The position numbers and the translations under genes are program-made. From Microvirga arsenatis (lineage in GTDB: Bacteria; Pseudomonadota; Alphaproteobacteria; Rhizobiales; Beijerinckiaceae): a stretch of DNA of 64,000 bases. This document shows, in pieces, positions 53,673-62,634 of the stretch (positions within the stretch are counted from its first letter, which is position 1; every line of letters starts with the position of its first letter). The notes beneath the pieces were generated by a model. It made no database searches, was not told the DNA's origin, and was given only the letters and a program-made list of their open reading frames with translations. Location of the stretch: the NCBI RefSeq assembly GCF_009910705.1, contig NZ_JAAAXJ010000004.1, positions 403,417-467,416 on the forward strand, given 5' to 3'.

Positions 53673-55664
53673 TCAGATGACGAAGAAATCCTTGTGGCTG
53701 ACCTTCAGGCCCTTCGGCAGGTTGGCGAACTGGATCGCCTTGGCGGAGCCCGACCCGTCCGGGTCATAGAACAGGGCGCCGCCCTCCTTGTAATAGAGGA
53801 TCCGGTCGTCCTTGTCCTTGAACTGGTTGCCCGTGACGAAGGCCTTGCTCGACAGGGCCCCCTTGGCGATCTTGGTGAAGAACTTCCGCGACAGGTGGAT
53901 GACGTCGTCGGCCGGGTTGAAATCCTGGATGTAGTCGAGATTGGATTTCGCGTTCGGCTTCTGATCGAACACGAACACGTCCCGCCCCTCGCCGCCCACC
54001 AGGGTGTCGCTGCCGGCGCCGCCGATGAGGGTGTCGGCCCCGATCTGGCCGAAGAGCGCGTCGTTGCCGCCGAGGCCGGAGAGCCGGTCGTTGCCGGACT
54101 CGCCGACCAGCTGCTCCTTGATCGCCGTGCCCAGACGAACCAGCGGGGTCGTTTCGACGACGTTTCGCACGAAGAGGGTGAAGGTCTCCCTGAGAACGCC
54201 CCCGTACGCGTCCTTCGCCTCGATGGTGATCGTGTGCTCGGCCGCCGTCTCGTGATCGAGCGCTTTCAGCAAGACGAGCCCGGTGCCGCTGCCGTTCAGG
54301 CCGAAGGTGCCGCCGGAATCCGAGACGAGGCTCCAGGTCAGGGGATCGTCCTCGGGATCGTCGCCGAACAGGCTCCCCAGGGCGGATCCCACCGCCTTGT
54401 CCTCGGCGATGGAGGTTCCGGTCAGGGTGATGTCGGTCGGGTTGCTGTTGGTGAGGGCGATCGTCCTGTCCGAGAACTCCACGAACCGCACGTCCGTCAG
54501 CGTATCGGTGCCGTCACGGCCAAGCTGTCGATCGGCGATCGTGACCGTGCCGTCGTTGTTCCTGGTGATCGTGTAGTCGCCGCTTGCGCCGGAGAATCTG
54601 GCCGTGTCCTGACCGGAGCCGCCGTTGAGCGTGTCGTTGCCCTTGCCGCCGATGAGCGTGTCGTCGCCGCCGTTGCCGATCAGCTTGTTGTGCTCGTCGT
54701 TGCCGGTGAAGCGGTCGGCGCCCGATCCGCCTTCCAGGGTCGTGATGCCGGTCAGGATATCGGTGCCGTAGCCGCGGGTATCCTGCCCGTCCTGATCCGT
54801 GAGATCGACCCAGGCCGCGGCCGAGCCCGAATAGCGCACGGTGTTGCTTCCGGCGCCGCCCTCGAGCCGGTCGTTGCCCTGACCGCCCTCCAGCGTATCG
54901 TCGCCGGCGCCGCCCTGGAGGGTGTTGTCGAGGGCATTGCCGGTGAGCCTGTCGCCGTGGGCGCTTCCGATGAGGCGCTCGATGTCGATGAGGGTATCGG
55001 TTCCCTGCCCGCCGCTGATCGTCTGGGCCGTGGTCTTGGCGAGGTCGACGGTCACGCCCGCCGTCGCATCGGAATAGTCCGCCGTGTCGTTGCCGGCACC
55101 GCCATGGAGAAAATCGTCGCCGAGCCCGCCGGCGAAGATCTCCGATCCCGCGCCGCCATAGGCGGTATCGTTGCCGATCCCGAGCTTGATGATGCCGTTT
55201 GCGGTCCCCAGGATGCCGTCATAGACGTCGTTTCCTTCCTCCAGGTCCATCAGGACGCCATTTCCCGTGGTCTGGAGGGTGCCGGCATTGATGATCCGGT
55301 CGACCCCCTGGCTGCCGTCGATGGCAAGACCGGCGGACGTGATCGTTCCGGTATTGACCACCGAGTAAGCCTGGGTTCCGGTGAGCCGGAGGGCCGTCCC
55401 GCCCTGTGACAGGGACCGGATGGTGCCCTGGTTTGTGACCGTGCTCCCATGTCCCGTCAGATCGAGGCCGTAGGTCTCGCCGGTGACCGTCCTGCCCGAC
55501 CCGATCAGGATGTGATCCGTCTCGTTGGCCCGAATTCCCGCCCCGGTGCTGCTCGTGAGATCGAGATCGATCACGACATGATCGAACCCGGCCAAGCCAA
55601 GACGGGCTTCGGCGGTTTCCGTGGGAAGCTGGAGGGGATCATCGTAGATGACGTTGTTGGGCAT
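53673..55664 (-). CDS. RTX calcium-binding protein with cadherin-like segment, probably type I secreted
   Basis: 663 aa. Residues about 20-170 contain parallel-beta-like repeats (VTGETYGLDLTGHGSTVTNQG, split as VTGETYGLDLTGHG, TVTNQGTIRSLSQGGTAL, VVNTGTITSAGLAI, NAGTLQTTGNGVLM). RTX nonapeptides follow in several blocks (about 170-380). A cadherin-like stretch (about 410-510, NPTDITLTGTSIAEDKAVGS, EHTITIEAKDAYGG) comes next, then another RTX block and the common C-terminus ending KDFFVI. No catalytic site was seen. An adhesin or surface-structure role is plausible. No type I secretion genes are close by. Confidence 0.85.
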   Translation of the reverse strand: MPNNVIYDDPLQLPTETAEARLGLAGFDHVVIDLDLTSSTGAGIRANETDHILIGSGRTVTGETYGLDLTGHGSTVTNQGTIRSLSQGGTALRLTGTQAYSVVNTGTITSAGLAIDGSQGVDRIINAGTLQTTGNGVLMDLEEGNDVYDGILGTANGIIKLGIGNDTAYGGAGSEIFAGGLGDDFLHGGAGNDTADYSDATAGVTVDLAKTTAQTISGGQGTDTLIDIERLIGSAHGDRLTGNALDNTLQGGAGDDTLEGGQGNDRLEGGAGSNTVRYSGSAAAWVDLTDQDGQDTRGYGTDILTGITTLEGGSGADRFTGNDEHNKLIGNGGDDTLIGGKGNDTLNGGSGQDTARFSGASGDYTITRNNDGTVTIADRQLGRDGTDTLTDVRFVEFSDRTIALTNSNPTDITLTGTSIAEDKAVGSALGSLFGDDPEDDPLTWSLVSDSGGTFGLNGSGTGLVLLKALDHETAAEHTITIEAKDAYGGVLRETFTLFVRNVVETTPLVRLGTAIKEQLVGESGNDRLSGLGGNDALFGQIGADTLIGGAGSDTLVGGEGRDVFVFDQKPNAKSNLDYIQDFNPADDVIHLSRKFFTKIAKGALSSKAFVTGNQFKDKDDRILYYKEGGALFYDPDGSGSAKAIQFANLPKGLKVSHKDFFVI

Positions 55665-55696
55665 CGGACATCCAGGCGGAAGGGACGGAATATCCG

Positions 55697-55722
55697 GTAT
55701 CTATATGTTATCATATAACTAA
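55697..55722 (-). promoter_or_regulatory. AT-rich promoter-like element upstream of the RTX gene at 53.7 kb
   Basis: On the minus strand TTATATGATAACATATAGAT and a closing AC form an AT-rich, partly palindromic block about 33 bp before the start. Its end resembles the element upstream of the large RTX gene. Confidence 0.35.
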
Positions 55723-55753
55723 AGGAAATTGCTTTCAGGGCCTTCCCCCTCGG

Positions 55754-57016
55754 CTAAAGCGCCTCGCCCCGCAGCAGCCGGGGGGACGTGTCGCGCAGGC
55801 CCGCCGCCTCGCGGATGAAGAAGCGCTTGAGGCCCGGCATCCGGTCGACGAGGCCGAGCCCCAGGTCGCGGATCAGGCGCACCGGCAGCATGTCGTTGGA
55901 GAAGAGCCGGTTGAGCCCGTCGGTCATGATGCCCATGGCGGTGATGCTGGCCCGGCGGGCGCGCTCATAGGAGTCGAGCACGTCCGCGCCGCCCGGATCG
56001 AGGCCGAGCCGCATGGCGTCGGCGATGATCTCGGCAAGCGCCGCCACGTCGTGCAGGCCGAGATTGAGCCCCTGGCCGGCGATGGGATGGATCACGTGGG
56101 CCGCATCGCCCAGCAGGGCGAGCCGCTCGGCCACGAAGCTGCGCGCGACGCCGAAGGACAGGGGATGGGCCTGCGGCTTGGTCTCGAAGGCGAGCTTGCC
56201 GAGCTGCAGCCCGAAGCGGCGCTCGAGTTCCGCCAGCAGATCCTCAGGGTTCGATTCGAGCAGGGCGGGCACGGCCTCGGAGCGCTCGGTCCAGACGATG
56301 GAGGAGCGGTGCTTCACCCGTCCGTCCGCCTGCGCTTCCGGCTTCAGGGGCAGGATGGCGAAGGGTCCGGAGGGCAGGAAATGCTCCACCGCCCTGCCCT
56401 CGTGATCGCGCTCGTGGGCGATGGTGGCGACGATGCCGGACTGGTTGTAGGGCCAGGAGATCCAGCCGATGCCCGCCTGCTCGCGCAGGCGCGAGCGCGC
56501 TCCGTCCGCCGCCACCAGGAGCGCGGCGGGCAGAACCTCCCCGCCCGTGAAGGTCACGTCGGTGTGTCCGGCCTGCGGCGCGAAGCCCTTGACCCCCTCG
56601 GCACGCAGGCCCACCCCGGCGCCGCGGCAGGCCTCGAGCAGCGCCGCGGTCAGATCGCCCGCCGTGACCATGTGCGCGAAGGGCTCGTTCCCGTCCACCT
56701 CCCCCGCGAAGGTGAGGAAGGTCGGCCGGACCGGATCCTGCAGGCGGCTGTCGGTGATCACCATGTCGAGGATGGGTTGGGCCTTTTCGGCCACCGCGCC
56801 CCAGACGCCGAGCGCCTGCAGCATGCGCCGCGCCGCGGCGGCGATCGCATAGGAGCGCTTGTCCCCGTGCGGGTCGCGCTTGAGCGCCGGGTCGGCCATG
56901 ACCACGTCGACCCCGTCCGCCAGCGCCTGCTTGAGCGCCAGCGCCAGGGACAGGCCCGCCAGCCCTCCGCCGGCAATGACGATGCGGGGCTGTGCCGAAC
57001 CCGTTGCTGCGCTCAT
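55754..57016 (-). CDS. UbiH/UbiF-family FAD-dependent hydroxylase
   Basis: 420 aa from the ATG at 57016 (MSAATGSAQPRIVIAGGGLAG) with GGGAGAA upstream; a TTG at 57031 is unlikely. FAD sites are GGGLAGLSLALAL, DGARSRLREQAG and LLGDAAHVIHPIAGQGLNLGLHD. The family adds ring hydroxyls in ubiquinone synthesis; which position (UbiH, UbiF or UbiL type) cannot be set from sequence alone. Confidence 0.88.
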   Translation of the reverse strand: MSAATGSAQPRIVIAGGGLAGLSLALALKQALADGVDVVMADPALKRDPHGDKRSYAIAAAARRMLQALGVWGAVAEKAQPILDMVITDSRLQDPVRPTFLTFAGEVDGNEPFAHMVTAGDLTAALLEACRGAGVGLRAEGVKGFAPQAGHTDVTFTGGEVLPAALLVAADGARSRLREQAGIGWISWPYNQSGIVATIAHERDHEGRAVEHFLPSGPFAILPLKPEAQADGRVKHRSSIVWTERSEAVPALLESNPEDLLAELERRFGLQLGKLAFETKPQAHPLSFGVARSFVAERLALLGDAAHVIHPIAGQGLNLGLHDVAALAEIIADAMRLGLDPGGADVLDSYERARRASITAMGIMTDGLNRLFSNDMLPVRLIRDLGLGLVDRMPGLKRFFIREAAGLRDTSPRLLRGEAL

Positions 57017-57201
57017 CGCTTGTTCTCCCAAGGCAATTTCGGGCGGAGGGATCGTCCGTCGGCCGAGAATGCGGCCGCCAAAGAAACCCGATCCTGAACG
57101 TTATAGGTGGGTGTCAGCCATTCATTGACCAGCGTCAAGCTTGACGTGCCGCAGCCGCTCCCCGATGGATGACCTTTCGTGATCACAGGATTTCGAGACC
57201 C

Positions 57202-58062
57202 ATGTCCCGCGCCGTCACCGACCTTCTCTCAATCCTCGACCTCGAGCAGCTCGAGGTGAACCTGTTCCGCGGCCAGAGCCCGAAGAGCGGCTGGCAGCGG
57301 GTGTTCGGCGGGCAGGTGATCGGCCAGGCGCTGGTGGCCGCGACCCGCACGGTGGAGGGGCGCCATCCCCATTCGCTCCACTGCTATTTCATGCTGCCCG
57401 GCGATCCCAAGGTTCCGATCATCTACGAGGTGGACCGCATCCGCGACGGCAAGAGCTTCACCACCCGCCGGGTGCTGGCGATCCAGCACGGCCAGGCGAT
57501 CTTCGCCATGTCGGCCTCCTTCCACGTGGAGGAGGACGGGTTCGCGCACCAGGCCGAGATGCCCAAGGTGCCCGGCCCCGACGAGCTGCCGAGCGAGGAG
57601 GAGGTGAAGGGCGGCCTGATCCTCAAGATGCCGGAGCCCATGCGCACCTATTACGAGCGCGAGCGGCCGCTGGAGATCCGGCCCGTCGAGATCAACCGCT
57701 ACCTGTCCCGCGAGCCGGGCGAGCCGCGCTTCCACGTGTGGATCAAGACCACTGGCCGCCTGCCGGACGATCCGGCGATCCACCAATGCGTGCTGGCCTA
57801 TGCCTCCGACATGACGCTGCTGGACACCTCGCTCATCCCGCACGGCCGGACCGTCTTCGAGCCCGAGATCCAGCCGGCGAGCCTCGACCATGCCATGTGG
57901 TTCCACCGTCCCTTCCGGGCCGACGAATGGCTGCTCTACGCCCAGGACACCCCCAGCGCCGGCGGCGCCCGCGGCCTCTCCCGCGGCCTCATCTTCCGGC
58001 AGGACGGCACCCTGATCGCGTCGGTGGCTCAGGAAGGTCTGATCCGCGAGCGCCGGCGCTGA
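57202..58062 (+). CDS. tesB: Acyl-CoA thioesterase II
   Basis: 286 aa, double hot-dog. The N-terminal FGGQVIGQALVAATRTV and HSLHCYFMLPGDP, and the C-terminal YASDMTLLDTSL and GGARGLSRGLIFRQDG contain the Asp, Thr/Ser and Gln of the catalytic site. Hydrolyses medium- to long-chain acyl-CoAs. The start at 57202 follows GAGAC; an upstream frame opening at 57169 is less likely. Confidence 0.92.
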   Translation: MSRAVTDLLSILDLEQLEVNLFRGQSPKSGWQRVFGGQVIGQALVAATRTVEGRHPHSLHCYFMLPGDPKVPIIYEVDRIRDGKSFTTRRVLAIQHGQAIFAMSASFHVEEDGFAHQAEMPKVPGPDELPSEEEVKGGLILKMPEPMRTYYERERPLEIRPVEINRYLSREPGEPRFHVWIKTTGRLPDDPAIHQCVLAYASDMTLLDTSLIPHGRTVFEPEIQPASLDHAMWFHRPFRADEWLLYAQDTPSAGGARGLSRGLIFRQDGTLIASVAQEGLIRERRR

Positions 58063-58160
58063 GCGCACCTGCCCAATAATTCATCATCCGAGCCATTTTC
58101 TGGCCGATCCTCTGCTGCCTCTTTTCGAGGCAGCGTTCTCCTGCCATGGCCGGCAAGGCT

Positions 58161-58176
58161 TGGCACGATCCTTGCA
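58161..58176 (+). promoter_or_regulatory. Sigma-54 promoter of glnK-amtB
   Basis: TGGCACG-ATCC-TTGCA matches the -24/-12 consensus exactly, about 94 bp upstream of glnK. Expression would need RpoN and an activator such as NtrC under nitrogen limitation. No clear NtrC site was found upstream. Confidence 0.9.
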
Positions 58177-58269
58177 TAAAGACCCCCGACACCCGCGCCT
58201 GGAGCCGGGTTCACATTGGACATCGTTGCCTGAATGTCTCGGGCGAACGCCAAAAAGGGGGCCAGACCC

Positions 58270-58608
58270 ATGAAGATTGTGATGGCGGTCATCAAGCCGT
58301 TCAAGCTGGAGGAGGTGCGCGACGCGCTGACCACCCTCGGCGTGCACGGCCTCACCGTGACCGAGGTGAAGGGATACGGGCGGCAGAAGGGCCATACCGA
58401 GATCTACCGCGGCGCCGAATATGCCGTGAGCTTCCTGCCGAAGCTGAAGATCGAGGTGGCCGTTGCGAGCGAGCAGGTCGCCCAGGTGATCGACGCGATC
58501 ACCGGGGCCGCGCGCACGGGCCAGATCGGCGACGGCAAGATCTTCGTCACCGCGCTCGAGAAAGCGGTCCGCATCCGCACGGGCGAGACCGATTCCGACG
58601 CCCTTTAA
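58270..58608 (+). CDS. glnK: PII-type nitrogen regulatory protein
   Basis: 112 aa. The uridylylation site Tyr51 in the T-loop (YRGAEYAVSF), the B-loop TGAARTGQIGDGKIFV and the C-loop are intact. GlnK binds 2-oxoglutarate, ATP and ADP and plugs the AmtB channel when nitrogen is plentiful. It lies upstream of amtB under the same sigma-54 promoter. Confidence 0.95.
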   Translation: MKIVMAVIKPFKLEEVRDALTTLGVHGLTVTEVKGYGRQKGHTEIYRGAEYAVSFLPKLKIEVAVASEQVAQVIDAITGAARTGQIGDGKIFVTALEKAVRIRTGETDSDAL

Positions 58609-58644
58609 TCCTCTTTTTTGCTGATTTTTCCGAGGTTCGATCCG

Positions 58645-59991
58645 ATGACGTTCCGTCCTCTTCTCCTGCCGGCGCTCGGTGCGCTGGGTTTAAGTCTCGC
58701 TGCCCTCCATCCCGCCCTGGCGCAGGATGCCGCCGCCGCGGCTCCCACTGTCAACAAGGGCGACACCGCCTGGATGCTGGTGTCCACCATTCTCGTGATC
58801 CTGATGACGATCCCGGGGCTCGCGCTCTTCTACGGCGGCCTCGTGCGCACCAAGAACATGCTCTCGGTGCTCATGCAGGTCTTCGCGGTGTTCTCCCTCG
58901 TGGCCATCCTGTGGGTCACCTACGGCTATTCGGTTGCCTTCACCTCCGGCGGCGAGGGAACGCTCGGCGCCATCGTCGGCGGCTTCTCGAAGGCGTTTCT
59001 CGCCGGCGTGACCACGGATTCCACCGCCGACACCTTCACCAAGGGCGTCGCGATTCCGGAATTCACCTTCATCGCGTTCCAGCTCACCTTCGCAGCGATC
59101 ACGCCGGCCCTGATCGTGGGCGCCTTCGCCGAGCGCATCAAGTTCTCGGCGGTGATGCTGTTCACGGGCCTGTGGGTGACCTTCGTGTATCTCCCCATCG
59201 CCCACATGGTGTGGTTCTCGGAGGGCTATCTCTTCGGCCTCGGGGCGCTGGACTTCGCCGGCGGCACCGTGGTTCACATCAACTCGGGCGTGGCCGGTCT
59301 CATCGGCGCCCTGCTCGTCGGCAAGCGCATCGGCTATGGCCGCGACCTGATGGCGCCGCACTCGCTGACGCTGACCTTCGTCGGCGCCTGCATGCTGTGG
59401 GTCGGCTGGTTCGGCTTCAACGCCGGCTCCAACCTGGAAGCCACGGGCGGCGCCGCGCTCGCGCTCCTCAACACCATCGTGGCGCCGGCCGCCGCCGGCC
59501 TCGCCTGGATGACGGTCGAGGCTCTGGCCAAGGGCAAGGCCTCGCTGCTCGGCATCGCCTCGGGCGCGGTCGCAGGCCTCGTCGCCATCACGCCGGCCGC
59601 CGGCCTTGCCGGTCCCATGGGCTCCATCGTGCTCGGGCTCGTTGCCGGCGCGGTCTGCTACTACGCGGTGACGGGCGTGAAGAACGCGCTGGGCTACGAC
59701 GATGCGCTCGACGTGTTCGGCATCCACGGCGTGGGCGGCATTCTCGGCGCCATCGGCACCGGCATCGTGGCGGCTCCGTCGCTCGGCGGCTACGGCGTCG
59801 GCGAATACTCCATCGGCGGCCAGGTGGTGACGCAGATCATCGCCGTGGTGGTGACGCTGGTCTGGACCGGCATCGGCTCCGTGGTGCTCTACAAGATCAC
59901 CGACGCCATCGTCGGCCTGCGCGTCACGCACGACCAGGAACGCGAAGGCCTCGACCTCGCCGACCACGGCGAGCGCGCCTACAACTACTGA
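58645..59991 (+). CDS. amtB: Ammonium transporter
   Basis: 448 aa from the ATG at 58645, opening with a cleavable signal peptide (to about residue 26, HPALAQ), as in E. coli AmtB. About eleven transmembrane helices. LALFYGGLVRTKNMLSVLMQ, the DFAGGTVVHINSGVAGLIGA His of the twin-His pore, and GIHGVGGILGAIGTGI with the second His are typical. Co-transcribed with glnK. Confidence 0.95.
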   Translation: MTFRPLLLPALGALGLSLAALHPALAQDAAAAAPTVNKGDTAWMLVSTILVILMTIPGLALFYGGLVRTKNMLSVLMQVFAVFSLVAILWVTYGYSVAFTSGGEGTLGAIVGGFSKAFLAGVTTDSTADTFTKGVAIPEFTFIAFQLTFAAITPALIVGAFAERIKFSAVMLFTGLWVTFVYLPIAHMVWFSEGYLFGLGALDFAGGTVVHINSGVAGLIGALLVGKRIGYGRDLMAPHSLTLTFVGACMLWVGWFGFNAGSNLEATGGAALALLNTIVAPAAAGLAWMTVEALAKGKASLLGIASGAVAGLVAITPAAGLAGPMGSIVLGLVAGAVCYYAVTGVKNALGYDDALDVFGIHGVGGILGAIGTGIVAAPSLGGYGVGEYSIGGQVVTQIIAVVVTLVWTGIGSVVLYKITDAIVGLRVTHDQEREGLDLADHGERAYNY

Positions 59992-60018
59992 CGAACAGCC
60001 TTTCAGAGGCCCGAACGG

Positions 60019-60047
60019 AAAAGCCCCGGTCACACGCCGGGGCTTTT
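60019..60047 (+). terminator. Terminator after amtB
   Basis: 11-bp stem (60019-60029 with 60037-60047) with a 7-nt loop and a T-run. Confidence 0.88.
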
Positions 60048-60072
60048 CTTATGTTTTTTCGAACAGCGCCAT

Positions 60073-60102
60073 CCCGGACGGAGCGCAGCGAAGATCCGGG
60101 AT
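60073..60102. repeat. Dispersed palindromic repeat, copy 2
   Basis: CCCGGACGGAGCGCAGCGAA and an ATCCGGGAT end; 29 of 30 bases match 14791-14820. Confidence 0.8.
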
Positions 60103-60125
60103 GGCGTGCAGGATAGAGCGCATGT

Positions 60126-60299
60126 TTCCCTCCCCCTTGCGGGGAGTGGTTAGGGGTGGGGGTGGTCCGACCGGGTGACGTGTTCAATAGAACTTGCGCT
60201 GTAGCAGTCTTTCGGCTCTCTGAGTAAAGCACACCGCTCTGATTTTCCGACCCCCACCCGGCCGCTCCGCGGCACACCCTCCCCTCAAGGGGGAGGGAA
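60126..60299. repeat. Long palindromic repeat between amtB and the SCO1 gene
   Basis: About 174 bp. Outer arms 60126-60139 and 60286-60299 are a perfect 14-bp inverted repeat (TTCCCTCCCCCTTG), inner arms 60154-60163 and 60250-60259 a 10-bp pair. The arm matches that of 62402-62509. With the terminator and the copy-2 repeat it accounts for most of the 373-bp gap; no gene is seen. Confidence 0.85.
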
Positions 60300-60364
60300 G
60301 ATCGCGCCACACTCGTCTTGCGATCCCGGCTTCTGCTGCGAAGCCCCGGGATGACGCTGACCGA

Positions 60365-60964
60365 TTACCCGTTCTTCACGAGCTGCCGCAGCTTCGCGCG
60401 CCGCGTCTCCTCCGGCTCCTGGAAGTTGGACGTGCCGTAGAACTCGCCCTTGCCGTCCATCAGGAACAGGGTCGCCGAGTGGTCCATGGTGTAGCCGCCG
60501 TCCGTCGGCACCTTGCGGTAGTAGATCTTGTAGGCCTTCGCGGCCGCCGCGATCTCCTCCTCCGTGCCGGTGAGGCCGACGATGCGCGGATCGAAGGAGG
60601 CGAGATACGTCTTCATCAGCTCCGGCGTGTCGCGGGCGGGATCGACCGTGATGAACGCGGCCTGCAGCTTCTCGGCGTCCTTGCCCAGGGCCGCGAAATC
60701 CTGCGTCAGGTCGTAGAGGGTCGTCGGGCAGACCTCCGGGCAATGGGTGAAGCCGAAGAACACCACGAAGGGCCTGCCCTTCAGGTTCTCTTCCGTGAAC
60801 GGCCTGCCCTCGTGGCTGGTCAGCCGGAACGGGCCGCCGATGGGCACCTTGCCGGCTCCCTGCTGCGGACCGGACGGGAAGAGAACCAGCCCCGCCGTCA
60901 CCACGAGCACCAGAAGCCCCGCGGCGAAGACGAGGAGGGGGACGAGAAGGCGTTTCAGGTTCAT
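60365..60964 (-). CDS. SCO1/SenC copper chaperone protein
   Basis: 199 aa. An N-terminal membrane anchor (about 6-29) precedes a thioredoxin-fold domain with Cys75-x3-Cys79 (THCPEVCP) and His162 (TMDHSATL), the copper ligands. It inserts or reduces the CuA site of cytochrome c oxidase at the periplasmic face. It follows the YcnI-PCuAC gene by 16 bp on the same strand. Confidence 0.92.
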   Translation of the reverse strand: MNLKRLLVPLLVFAAGLLVLVVTAGLVLFPSGPQQGAGKVPIGGPFRLTSHEGRPFTEENLKGRPFVVFFGFTHCPEVCPTTLYDLTQDFAALGKDAEKLQAAFITVDPARDTPELMKTYLASFDPRIVGLTGTEEEIAAAAKAYKIYYRKVPTDGGYTMDHSATLFLMDGKGEFYGTSNFQEPEETRRAKLRQLVKNG

Positions 60965-60980
60965 CGCTCGTCCTCCGGCA

Positions 60981-61919
60981 TCAGTGCTTGTGCTCGGCGG
61001 GAGCTGCCCCGCCCATGCCGCGCACCGTGTATTCCACCGCGACGGCGCCGGCCTTTTCGAAGGTGAGCGTGCCCTTGACCGTCTGGCCTTCCTTCAGCGG
61101 CTCCCTCAGGTCCATGAACATGAGGTGGTACCCGCCCGGCTTCAGCTCCACCGTGGCGCCGGGCCTGATCTCGAGCCCGCCCTCCACCGGCTTCATGCGC
61201 ATGACGTCGCCTTCGAGCTTCATCTCGTGCACCTCGACCTTCGAGGCCAGCGGGAACGAGCCGCCGGTGAGGCGGTCGGGCGCGGGGCCGGTATTGGTGA
61301 TGCGCAGGTATCCGCCGGCCACCCTGGCGCCGCCCGGGGTGGCGCGCGACCAGGGCTGCTCGAGGGTCAGGGACCCCGTCTTCACCGGAATCGGCGCAGC
61401 GCCGGCGGCGGCCACCACCTTCACCCCGGGCGCGGGCGATTTCAGGCCGTGCGGGTTCTCGCCCGCGGCGGGCACCTGGGTCCACTCCTCCACGGCGCCG
61501 TCGCATTCCTGCACCACGGGGAAATACACCGTGGCGCCGGGCTGGTAGGCATCGGTGAAGCGGGCCTGGAACACGAACTCGTCGTAATGGGCGTCGTCGA
61601 GGGAGCCCGACCAGACGATGTCGGTAACGCCCTCGGACACCGCCTCGCCATGGACCTGGTAGGCGCGCACATAGGCGCCCCTGGCGGTCTCGAGCTTCCA
61701 GCCGGGCTTGGGCATGGGTTTGACGGCGACGATGCCTTCCGGAATCCGGACGCGCACCTTGAGCGTCGGCTTGCCGTCGCAGCCGTGCGGGATGCGCAGG
61801 ACCGCCTTGTAGGTGGAATCGGGCGTGGTCTGCGCATGCTCGAACGTGACATGCGCGAGGGCGGGCGAGGAAACGGCGACGAGGGCGGCGGCCAGCGCGC
61901 CGAGGCGGGACGAAGTCAT
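60981..61919 (-). CDS. YcnI (DUF1775) - PCu(A)C copper chaperone fusion
   Basis: 312 aa from the ATG at 61919. The signal peptide cleaves after ALA, leaving His23 at the mature N-terminus (HVTFEHAQ), which is the Cu(II) ligand in YcnI proteins. DUF1775 spans about 23-150. A linker leads to a PCuAC domain (about 180-300) with His231, Met242, His265 and Met267, the H-x10-M-x22-HxM copper site. The protein ends EHKH. Probably periplasmic, handing copper to the SCO1 protein encoded next. Confidence 0.9.
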   Translation of the reverse strand: MTSSRLGALAAALVAVSSPALAHVTFEHAQTTPDSTYKAVLRIPHGCDGKPTLKVRVRIPEGIVAVKPMPKPGWKLETARGAYVRAYQVHGEAVSEGVTDIVWSGSLDDAHYDEFVFQARFTDAYQPGATVYFPVVQECDGAVEEWTQVPAAGENPHGLKSPAPGVKVVAAAGAAPIPVKTGSLTLEQPWSRATPGGARVAGGYLRITNTGPAPDRLTGGSFPLASKVEVHEMKLEGDVMRMKPVEGGLEIRPGATVELKPGGYHLMFMDLREPLKEGQTVKGTLTFEKAGAVAVEYTVRGMGGAAPAEHKH

Positions 61920-61959
61920 GGGATGTCCTTGCAGAAATCTGGGAATCGAAGGTCGGCGA

Positions 61960-62340
61960 TCAGCCGAGGCGCGGCGGCGCGCGCGATCCCAGGGGCAGGA
62001 CGGTGGAGGTGAGGGTGAGCCGGGGCGACGGCGCGGGCCGGTTGCCCGCAAGGGCCTCAGGCTCCCAGCGCGCCGGCACGGCGACCGACGGCGCCGGACC
62101 CGCGGCTGCCGAGCCGTGGCAGCTCACGGTGCAGCAGAGCGTGTCGTGAGCCTTCGCGGGGGCGTGATCGGGGGCGAAGGAGCCGTCCTGGAGGCAGATG
62201 ATCCCCTGCGGCTGCGCGGCGGCGGCCGCATGGAACGCGCCGCTGACGGACAGCAGCAGGGCCTGCAGGACGAAGGCATAGGCCATCACGGCCGCGATGG
62301 CGGCGCGTGTCCAACCCTGCGTGGAGGCCCTGCGTCTCAT
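61960..62340 (-). CDS. DUF2946-like small exported protein
   Basis: 126 aa from MRRRASTQGWTRAAIAAVMA (ATG 62340). One N-terminal hydrophobic segment (about 13-35) is followed by a His/Cys segment with CLQDGSF, APDHAPAKAH and CCTVSCHG, features of the DUF2946 family found near copper genes. The C-terminal third is Pro/Arg-rich. It is the first gene of a copper-related trio on this strand. Confidence 0.72.
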   Translation of the reverse strand: MRRRASTQGWTRAAIAAVMAYAFVLQALLLSVSGAFHAAAAAQPQGIICLQDGSFAPDHAPAKAHDTLCCTVSCHGSAAAGPAPSVAVPARWEPEALAGNRPAPSPRLTLTSTVLPLGSRAPPRLG

Positions 62341-62401
62341 GGCCGGGACACTGGTCTTTTGGCGTTCGGACGTCAACCGCGCAAAAGGCCACCGGATGAA
62401 C

Positions 62402-62509
62402 TTCCCTCCCCTTGCGGGGAGGGATCGAGGGTGGGGGTCGCAAAGTCGGAGCGCAGCACCCGACACGGGCCTGCGACACGCCCTGCCCCTCCCCGCAAGG
62501 GGGAGGGAA
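62402..62509. repeat. Palindromic repeat upstream of ftsK
   Basis: Outer arms of about 22 bp with one indel (TTCCCTCCCC-TTGCGGGG and its complement), the same arm as at 60126-60146. It takes most of the 294-bp gap between the DUF2946 gene and ftsK. Confidence 0.85.
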
Positions 62510-62634
62510 AAGGCTCCTGCGGAAAACTGCGATCACTGCCTGCCCGATGCCCTTACGGTTAAAGGACCCTTAACCCGCCGCCGCTAGGATCCAGGGCAAT
62601 AGTGTCTCGTCCCATCGTTTTTCAGAGTGGTTTG

